The notes under the pieces: model-generated
What the model was told of the DNA's origin: nothing
Databases searched by the model: none
The model's input: only the letters and a program-made list of their open reading frames with translations
Shown here: in pieces, positions 58,211 to 64,000 of the stretch
How the letters are laid out: every line of letters starts with the position of its first letter
Numbering within the stretch: position 1 is the stretch's first letter
Made by a program: the position numbers and the translations under genes
Assembly (NCBI GenBank): GCA_023401595.1
Contig: JAEXDQ010000051.1
Span: 1 to 64,000, forward strand
DNA from: Spirochaetota bacterium
GTDB taxonomy: Bacteria > Spirochaetota > Spirochaetia > Sphaerochaetales > Sphaerochaetaceae
Length of the DNA: 64,000 bases
Direction: 5' to 3'

Positions 58211-59344
58211 ATGATATTCAAGGATTTTCAGAAGCTGAAGCTGTCGGCGTTGGGCATGGGGGCGATGCGCCTGCCGGTCCTCGACGGCGATTATTCACAG
58301 ATAGACGAAGCCGCGACGAAAAAGATGGTCGCCTATGCTATGGAGCGCGGCGTCAATTATTATGATACGGCCTGGGGGTATCATGACGGACGTTCGGAAG
58401 TCGTACTCGGTCGGGCGTTGGGCGGATATCCGCGGGACAGTTTTTTCCTCGCCGACAAATTCCCCGGCTACGATCTCTCCAACATGGACAAGGTTGAAAC
58501 GATCTTCGAAGAGCAGCTGCGCAGATGCGGCGTGGAATATTTCGATTTCTATCTGTTCCATAATGTCTGCGAGATGAACGTCGAACCCTATCTGGACGAA
58601 AGCCACGGTATCCTGGAGTATCTGCTGAAGCAGAAGGAGCTTGGCAGGATCCGGCATCTGGGTTTCTCCGCTCATGGAAGCTATGAGGTGATGAAGCGTT
58701 TTCTGGAAGCGTATGGAAACGATATGGAATTCTGTCAGATACAGCTCAACTATCTTGACTGGACGTTCCAGAATGCAAAAGCGAAGGTTGAGCTGCTGCG
58801 GGAATACCACCTGCCGGTATGGGTGATGGAACCGCTCCGAGGCGGGCGGCTTGCTGCGTTGTCGTCTCCTGACGCCGAAAGGCTGAAGCAGCTACGTCCC
58901 GACGAAGACGTCCCCGCATGGGCGTTCCGTTTCCTCCAGTCCATCCCGGATGTTACGGTGGTTCTTTCCGGCATGTCGAACCTTGATCAGCTACAGGCCA
59001 ATGTCAAGACGTTCGAGACTGAACGGCCGCTGTCCATTCATGAACTCGATGCCTTGCGGGAAATAGTGGACGGTATGGTCAAGAAGAGCGTCCTGCCATG
59101 TACCGCATGCCGTTATTGTACCAGCCATTGTCCCCGACAGCTGGACATACCTGCATTGTTGGCCCTGTATAACGAGCATCGTTTCACCGAGGGCGGTTTC
59201 ATCGCTCCAATGGCGCTGTCGTCGCTTGCGGAGGATAAACATCCAAGCGCCTGCATCGGATGTCGAAGCTGCGAGGCTGTCTGTCCTCAACGGATCAAGA
59301 TTTCTGAAGCCATGGCCGATTTCGCCAAGCGTCTCAAGGCTTGA
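58211..59344 (+). CDS. Aldo-keto reductase with C-terminal 4Fe-4S domain
   Basis: A protein of 377 residues. Residues 1-280 form an aldo-keto reductase barrel: the entry LGMGAMRLPV, catalytic Asp/Tyr in VNYYDTAWGYHDGRSE, Lys in FLADKFPGY and His in YLFHNV. The C-terminal part carries two ferredoxin-like cluster motifs, CTACRYCTSHCPRQ and CIGCRSCEAVCPQ. Such fused enzymes are common in anaerobes. The promoter is of MerR type, suggesting induction by aldehydes, quinones or other electrophiles. No MerR gene is in the window. The real substrate is unknown. Confidence 0.93.
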   Translation: MIFKDFQKLKLSALGMGAMRLPVLDGDYSQIDEAATKKMVAYAMERGVNYYDTAWGYHDGRSEVVLGRALGGYPRDSFFLADKFPGYDLSNMDKVETIFEEQLRRCGVEYFDFYLFHNVCEMNVEPYLDESHGILEYLLKQKELGRIRHLGFSAHGSYEVMKRFLEAYGNDMEFCQIQLNYLDWTFQNAKAKVELLREYHLPVWVMEPLRGGRLAALSSPDAERLKQLRPDEDVPAWAFRFLQSIPDVTVVLSGMSNLDQLQANVKTFETERPLSIHELDALREIVDGMVKKSVLPCTACRYCTSHCPRQLDIPALLALYNEHRFTEGGFIAPMALSSLAEDKHPSACIGCRSCEAVCPQRIKISEAMADFAKRLKA

Positions 59345-59541
59345 TCCTGCGACTGCCACCGGAAGCTTCTCTGACCAAGGGGGGGGCTGACGGTGGAACG
59401 TGAAGGGAATCCCTCGATTGAAAAACCGCGGGGCTCTTTTCATACGTTCCTGGCCGTCATGTTTTTGGAAATTGATGTGCGTCAGGGATGTCATTTCCCT
59501 GATGCCTGTCGGTTGAAGAGCCATTGCAAGGGGGTTCCTGT

Positions 59542-60567
59542 ATGAAGAATGGACGGATTATCCTGCTATGCATGTTTTTCTGCTGCGTGTTGACCGGTTG
59601 CAATTCCAGTCAGAATCAAAAAAACGTGGCCGTCGCACAGGAAATCACCATGGATGCGATGAAAAACGACGATGCTGAGAAGGAGGTCGGCGCAACTATG
59701 AAATCAGCTGTATATATGACGACGAATATCACCCCTGGAGGGTTGATGGCCGTCTACAGGAGCATGGACTGGACTCCGACGGGAAAAGTCGCCGTCAAGC
59801 TTTCTACTGGTGAACCGCCCGCCAGCAATTATCTGTCGCCTGATCTGATCAAGGAGCTGATCCAGTCTGTGGATGGAACCATCGTTGAATGCAATACCGC
59901 ATACGGAGGGTCGAGGGCCAGCACCGCGATGCACCTGCAGGTGGCCGCAGACCATGGCTTCACCGCCATAGCCGCTGTGGATATCCAGGACGCCGATGGC
60001 TCCATGAGTCTGCCTGTCAAGGGAGGCGTGAATCTCTCAGAGAATTTCGTTGGTTCCCATTTCACCGACTACGACTCATATCTGGTTCTTTCCCATTTCA
60101 AAGGGCATGCCATGGCCGGATTCGGCGGTGCAATCAAAAACATTTCCATCGGTCTCGGTTCCCGTCAGGGCAAGGCTTGGATTCATAGCGGCGGAAAGAG
60201 TATGACCAATCCATGGGGCGGCGTTCAGGACGTATTCCTCGAATCGATGGCGGAGGCTGGCAAATCAGTCTCCGACTATCTTGGCAATGGGGATCGGATT
60301 GTCTATATCAACGTCATGAACCGACTGAGCGTGGATTGCGATTGTGACGGCAATCCCGCCGAGCCTGACATGCATGACATCGGCATCCTTGCCTCGTTGG
60401 ATCCCGTCGCATTGGATCAGGCCTGCGTCGATCTCGTCTACGCCTCTGAAGACGGAGCCTCGCTGATACAGCGCATGGAGTCGAGGAACGGCATTCATAC
60501 GCTGGAGCATGCCGCGCGAATCGGCTTGGGAAGTCGTCAATACGACCTGATCAATATCGATGTCTGA
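59542..60567 (+). CDS. DUF362 domain lipoprotein
   Basis: A protein of 341 residues that begins with a lipoprotein signal (RIILLCMFFCCVLTGC-N). The rest matches the DUF362 family as I remember it: VAVKLSTGEPPASNYLSPDL, the central block SHFKGHAMAGFGGAIKNISI and the C-terminal DIGILASLDPVALDQACVDL. DUF362 proteins are often fused to Fe-S domains; here a CDCDGNPAEPD loop is the only cysteine cluster. AAGGGGG lies 7 bases before the ATG. The stop overlaps the start of a permease gene by 8 bases, so they are translated together. The function is unknown. Confidence 0.85.
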   Translation: MKNGRIILLCMFFCCVLTGCNSSQNQKNVAVAQEITMDAMKNDDAEKEVGATMKSAVYMTTNITPGGLMAVYRSMDWTPTGKVAVKLSTGEPPASNYLSPDLIKELIQSVDGTIVECNTAYGGSRASTAMHLQVAADHGFTAIAAVDIQDADGSMSLPVKGGVNLSENFVGSHFTDYDSYLVLSHFKGHAMAGFGGAIKNISIGLGSRQGKAWIHSGGKSMTNPWGGVQDVFLESMAEAGKSVSDYLGNGDRIVYINVMNRLSVDCDCDGNPAEPDMHDIGILASLDPVALDQACVDLVYASEDGASLIQRMESRNGIHTLEHAARIGLGSRQYDLINIDV

Positions 60568-61462
60568 CATAGTGCGCAGGGAGTTTATCTACCTCTGGTT
60601 CTATTTCAGCGTCCAGATGGAACAGATATTCCCATATTGGTTGATGGGGATGGTGGTCGGCTCAGTAGTTTCAGTGTTCGGCAAGGAACGGATACATGCG
60701 TTGTTCGTCTCCTTGCAGAACCGCAAGTTCGGTGTCCTCGGCTTGATTCCGGCGAGCCTGCTAGGGATTCTTTCTCCGTTATGCATGTACGGAACTATTC
60801 CGATCGCAGCCTCCTTTTCGCAGAAAGGGATGAAGGATGACATGCTTGCGGCGTTCATGATAAGCTCCGTCCTGCTCAATCCGCAGCTGCTGATCTACAG
60901 TGCGGTTTTGGGACATACGGCCCTGCTGGTTCGCTTCCTTTCCTGTTTTCTTTGTGGTATCGTCGCTGGACTTGTAGTCAGGTTCTGCTTTCGAGCGGGC
61001 GGTCTGTTCGATTTCTCCGGTTTCGAAGAACCGTCAAGCCATGACACGGATTCCAACCCCGCGCTCAGACTGTTGAAGAATCTGGGACGGAACGTCAAGG
61101 CCACGGGTGGATATTTTCTACTTGGCGTATTTCTTTCCGCTGTATTTCAGCGATATGTCCCGGCCGATGATTTCGCCAGACTGTTCGGCCGGCATGAAGG
61201 TTTCGGAGTTCTGCTCGCCGCGACCATCGGAGTTCCCCTTTATGCCTGTGGCGGCGGAACGATACCGTTGCTCCAGCAGTGGCTGTATTCCGGAATGAGC
61301 ATGGGAGCCGCGGCCGCTTTCATGATTACCGGGCCTGCGACAAAGATCACGAATCTGGGAGCTGTAAAGATTGTCCTGGGCTTCAAACGATTCCTTGGCT
61401 ATATCGCTTTTGTCATGGCGTTCTCCTTGTTCACGGGGTTTGTGGTGGAGCTGTGCGTATAA
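60560..61462 (+). CDS. Permease of the ArsP/DUF318 family
   Basis: A membrane protein of 300 residues with eight or more spans in two halves. Each half has a short polar signature in the membrane: SPLCMYGTIPIAASFSQKG in the first and PLYACGGGTIPLLQQWLYSG in the second. This is the pattern of DUF318/ArsP-type permeases, some of which export organoarsenicals or use thiols or metals as substrates. The conserved Cys in each signature fits thiol-metal chemistry. It overlaps the DUF362 lipoprotein gene by 8 bases, so the two likely form one system. The substrate is unknown. Confidence 0.85.
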   Translation: MSDIVRREFIYLWFYFSVQMEQIFPYWLMGMVVGSVVSVFGKERIHALFVSLQNRKFGVLGLIPASLLGILSPLCMYGTIPIAASFSQKGMKDDMLAAFMISSVLLNPQLLIYSAVLGHTALLVRFLSCFLCGIVAGLVVRFCFRAGGLFDFSGFEEPSSHDTDSNPALRLLKNLGRNVKATGGYFLLGVFLSAVFQRYVPADDFARLFGRHEGFGVLLAATIGVPLYACGGGTIPLLQQWLYSGMSMGAAAAFMITGPATKITNLGAVKIVLGFKRFLGYIAFVMAFSLFTGFVVELCV

Positions 61463-61525
61463 GTTCCGCCGTTTTGTCATGAAACCGCAGTCGGTACATC
61501 GTATATGCCAGTTCTTTCATGTACA

Positions 61526-61554
61526 TTGACGGCATTGCATGGTAACATGATACA
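61526..61554 (+). promoter_or_regulatory. Possible promoter of the 438-residue gene
   Basis: TTGACG (61526-61531) and GATACA (61549-61554) are 17 bases apart, 24 bases before the GTG start. Confidence 0.4.
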
Positions 61555-61578
61555 TGGAATTCACAACAGGAGCGGAGT

Positions 61579-62895
61579 GTGGCGCGGGCAGCTGGAACAA
61601 AAAACACGCAAGCCGATACGGCGGTTCTCGAACAATTTCGGAGTATGCATATCGAACTGAGGAACCTCTACCATGTCTGCCCGACGATTACCTCATCCTC
61701 TGAACAGGATCTCCTCCAGACTGCCATTTGTTCAGTACTTGACCGTCTTGAAGCGACGGCCGGCTATCCTCGGAAACGGCTTGAACTACTGACCGTCTGC
61801 TATGGAATCGATTCCTATCTCTATCTGCATGGTCAAGCTCCCTCCCAAAGCTGGAAGGACGTCTACCAACGGATGAACGGCATGTTCTGGAAACTCGCCC
61901 GCGACGTCGCCGACCAGGATTGGACGAGCGGCCTGCTGTGCGAGCAGCTGCGCCTTGACCCGTTGGGGTGGCATCTCCCCTTGGTGGTCGGCGCCGGGGA
62001 TTTTTTTGACGATGCGCATCTCCGTTTCGTCGTGAGCCGTTTCGAGGCGTTCGCCAAAGGTGTCGAACCTTCCTCCCTCCGGGATTCCTACCTGTACTTG
62101 GCGGGCTTCATATCCAGGGTCATCGACCAGTTTGATGATTTTACGCAGTATATGCTGGAGCTTGCTGAAAATGATCCTTCGGCGGTACAGTGTCTCTATG
62201 TCGCCGACTGCTACGCCGACGATGCGCCGGAAAAGGCGTTGGACTGGCTGGGTAGATTGTCCGGGAAGGAATTGTCCGGCGCTCAGCAGGTCAACAGGCT
62301 GCGTATCCAACGGACTTGCTTCCATGTATTGGAGGATTACAGGAAAGAAGAGTCGGTCGCGAGGGAGTTGTTCCGACGAAGGTATTGTCTGTCCGATGCG
62401 AAGCAGCTGTTCGACTGCGTTCCCTATGACCGGTGGGACGAAGTCCTTGCCCAAGAAATCGCATATTGCTTTGATACTCCGGAAATACACCCCGGAATGA
62501 TGTTGTTCGTCAGCCGCTATACGGACTTCGCGACATTGGACCGCTATGTCCTTTCTCATGTGGATGGCCTGAACGAGTTCGCGTATTCGGAGTTCGCCCA
62601 TTCCGATATTCTTCCTCATGCGATGAATCTCGCTGAACGCGGGTATCATGCCTCAGCTACGGTTCTCTACCGGGATCTGATATTGAACATTCTTGTCAGG
62701 AAACTGGGAGAGCCTTTCCTTTCTCGTGGGTGCGAATATCTGGTGTTGCTCAACTCATTGGCGCGCCGAATCCATTCATGGAAATGCATCGGCTTCAGTC
62801 ATCTCCAGTTTCTGCGATTTCTGAAAAAGAATTATTCTGATCGTGATGACTTCTGGAGATTGTACGATGAACGATGCGCCGACCTCGTTGTGTGA
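61579..62895 (+). CDS. Uncharacterised helical protein, 438 residues
   Basis: The start is GTG at 61579 with AGGAG 7 bases upstream. The protein is almost wholly helical, rich in Leu, Asp, Arg and Tyr, and lacks a signal peptide or membrane span. The second half has pair-of-helix units such as NDPSAVQCLYVADCYADDAPEKAL-type segments and YHASATVLYRDLILNILV, which recall TPR-like repeats of DUF6880/SWIM-associated proteins. That resemblance is weak. The last 29 bases overlap the next gene. It lies beside an integrase, so it may belong to an imported island. I do not recognise it. Confidence 0.6.
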   Translation: MARAAGTKNTQADTAVLEQFRSMHIELRNLYHVCPTITSSSEQDLLQTAICSVLDRLEATAGYPRKRLELLTVCYGIDSYLYLHGQAPSQSWKDVYQRMNGMFWKLARDVADQDWTSGLLCEQLRLDPLGWHLPLVVGAGDFFDDAHLRFVVSRFEAFAKGVEPSSLRDSYLYLAGFISRVIDQFDDFTQYMLELAENDPSAVQCLYVADCYADDAPEKALDWLGRLSGKELSGAQQVNRLRIQRTCFHVLEDYRKEESVARELFRRRYCLSDAKQLFDCVPYDRWDEVLAQEIAYCFDTPEIHPGMMLFVSRYTDFATLDRYVLSHVDGLNEFAYSEFAHSDILPHAMNLAERGYHASATVLYRDLILNILVRKLGEPFLSRGCEYLVLLNSLARRIHSWKCIGFSHLQFLRFLKKNYSDRDDFWRLYDERCADLVV

Positions 62896-63261
62896 TCCTG
62901 AGATCCGGATAGAGCGGTTTTTCAACCGTCCGGGAACCTTGGAGCTGTTCAGATGTTTGGAATCTATCCTTGCAGGGTATGATGGGGTGGTGATGTCCAT
63001 CCAGAAAACCCAGATCGCCTTTTCCCATGGCAAGCGTATGGCGTTCGTCTCATTGCCGTTCAGAAAGGTGAAAGGACGGCCCGATGTCCATGTCGTTCTG
63101 ACCCTTGGGCTGGGCCGGCGTGCCGAGCATCCCTTGTTGGCCGAGGCCGTGGAGCCCTATCCCGGGCGCTGGACGAACCATTTCATTATCAGCGATAGTC
63201 GGATATCGATGGCCCCTTGCTGGCGTATATCGACGAGGCCTGGCGTTTCGCCGACCGCTGA
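62867..63261 (+). pseudogene. DUF5655-like gene with a frameshift
   Basis: The frame starts at ATG 62867 with GGAG upstream and reads a DUF5655-like domain: VVMSIQKTQIAFSHGKRMAF, VVLTLGLGRR and EAVEPYPGRWTNHFIISD. After about 63199 the expected end, DIDGPLLAYIDEAWRFADR and TGA (63259-63261), continues in the neighbouring frame. One base appears to be missing near 63200. Read without the shift, the frame runs on to 63373 through unrelated residues antisense to the integrase. The family is of unknown function and is thought to be a nuclease- or transport-related small domain. The change may be a real mutation or a sequencing error. Confidence 0.72.
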
Positions 63262-64000
63262 TCATTGGTTCTCCGCTTTTTCCGTTGTCTCGGGGCCGGG
63301 GATGAAGGGGAGAATGTTCGTCGCTTGGGCGATTTCAACCGCTTTGCGTGCCCGTTCGGTAAGATGTGTGTAGATGTCGCTCATTTCCTCGCTCTGATGT
63401 CCTATGGTCAGCCTCAGCAGGTGTTCGTCGACGCTGCCCCTGAGCATAGTGTTCGCCATATGCCTGAATGAATGGAACGTGATGTTCCGGGCTTCAAGCT
63501 CCCCCTCCGTCATGATCTCGGAAGCGATAACCGCTTCATGGAGCTTTTCACAGAAATAATGACTGGATACCGGACCTCCTGTCCTTTTGCTCCAGAACAC
63601 CAGTGTTTCTTTCGATAGATGCAGATTCATGTGGGAAAGTGCCAGAAGCTGTTCGCAAAGGTACTGGGGGCAGGGCACTTCCCTGGTTCTTTTTCCCTTT
63701 GGTGATTTCCTTCCGCCGAGATTTGCGTATGCTTCATCGACTAGGATAAGTCCGTTCTTGATTTGCCTGGCCGACAGCGCCCTCAGTTCGCCGCTTCTCA
63801 TGCCGGTGATTACCGACACGGTGGAGGCGAGGTATATCCGCTTGTCGCAATGCTCGCGCATATAGCTCAGCAGCTGTTTGAGTTCCTGTTCCGACAGGAT
63901 TCCCCTGTCTTTCTGTTTGTTTTGCAGCGTCGGCAGCTTCTTGATCGTTCCAGCCGGGATTCTTCCTTCGTTTTCCGCGTCCCTCAGCGCGATAAGCAGG
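63262..64000 (-). CDS. Tyrosine recombinase/integrase (5' end beyond window)
   Basis: The frame is open to the window edge, so the N-terminal SAM-like domain is incomplete. The catalytic domain has the first Arg in VITGMRSGELRAL, a Lys in GGRKSPKGKR, His-x-x-Arg in FHSFRHMANTM, a second His in LTIGHQSEEM and the nucleophile Tyr in SDIYTHLTERA. All active-site residues are therefore visible. It is of the phage or conjugative-element integrase type. The stop codon abuts the end of the frameshifted DUF5655-like gene. The attachment site would lie near one end of the gene but cannot be located without the other boundary. Confidence 0.92.
   Translation of the reverse strand, partial: LLIALRDAENEGRIPAGTIKKLPTLQNKQKDRGILSEQELKQLLSYMREHCDKRIYLASTVSVITGMRSGELRALSARQIKNGLILVDEAYANLGGRKSPKGKRTREVPCPQYLCEQLLALSHMNLHLSKETLVFWSKRTGGPVSSHYFCEKLHEAVIASEIMTEGELEARNITFHSFRHMANTMLRGSVDEHLLRLTIGHQSEEMSDIYTHLTERARKAVEIAQATNILPFIPGPETTEKAENQ

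Overview
The window looks like chromosome from an anaerobic, fermentative spirochaete; I favour the Sphaerochaeta group. The reasons are: a gene order uvrA, lptD-like, phoH, 7TM-HD phosphohydrolase, ybeY, corC; isoprenoid synthesis by the MEP route (ispG); a diderm outer-membrane assembly protein; many secreted lipoproteins with loose lipoboxes; radical-SAM and flavodoxin enzymes; and sugar ABC transporters of the LplB/YtcP type. The taxonomic call is inference. Base composition is moderately GC-rich, with clear AT-rich islands at about 600-830, 24640-26560 (abiE) and 43700-43745.

Layout. 1-275 is the end of a transposase. 276-1980 holds a DUF3793-flavodoxin pair behind a promoter with a dyad operator that looks metal-regulated. 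1996-2883 is a diguanylate cyclase. 3111-15321 is a seven-gene, tightly packed housekeeping operon (ispG, uvrA, lptD-like, phoH, 7TM-HD, ybeY, corC). 15343-22387 carries gap, pgk-tpiA-secG, a flavodoxin-like gene, a periplasmic parvulin, nusB-map and a phosphoribosyltransferase. 22693-24557 (minus strand) encodes a lipoprotein and a small outer-membrane barrel. 24788-26247 (minus) is an AbiE-type toxin-antitoxin pair with a perfect dyad operator and a decayed zinc-ribbon gene upstream. 26634-32798 runs folD, miaB, patatin, a four-carbon acid sugar kinase, an SDR and a sirtuin. 33163-37069 holds a fucose/arabinose-isomerase-like enzyme behind a 24-bp palindrome, an AraM-like glycerol-1-phosphate dehydrogenase and a TauE/SafE permease. 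tmRNA lies at 37207-37579 (minus). 37846-43027 has a hydrolase and an ABC-ABC-MarR multidrug-type operon.

43395-57034 is the accessory heart of the window: a TfoX-C protein, a ROK repressor with an MFS transporter, an anaerobic sulfatase maturase, an AraC-type membrane sensor, a thioredoxin-like lipoprotein, a Cys-type sulfatase, a three-gene oligosaccharide ABC importer and a GH29 alpha-L-fucosidase. Together these read as a locus for using sulfated, fucose-containing glycans. The sulfatase needs the maturase encoded nearby, the importer sits in the same operon as the sulfatase, and the fucosidase is divergent from it.

57202-64000 contains an SDR, an aldo-keto reductase with two Fe-S clusters behind a textbook MerR-type promoter, a DUF362 lipoprotein overlapping an ArsP/DUF318-type permease, an unrecognised 438-residue protein, a frameshifted DUF5655-like gene, and a tyrosine integrase cut by the window end.

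The most informative non-coding signals are perfect dyads placed on promoters: abiE, the MarR-ABC operon, the fucose-isomerase-like gene, the MerR-type aldo-keto reductase promoter and the DUF3793 promoter. There are also in-frame 12-15 bp minisatellites in three genes and a possible structured RNA at 504-570. I saw no tRNA or rRNA genes, no CRISPR array and no replication origin.
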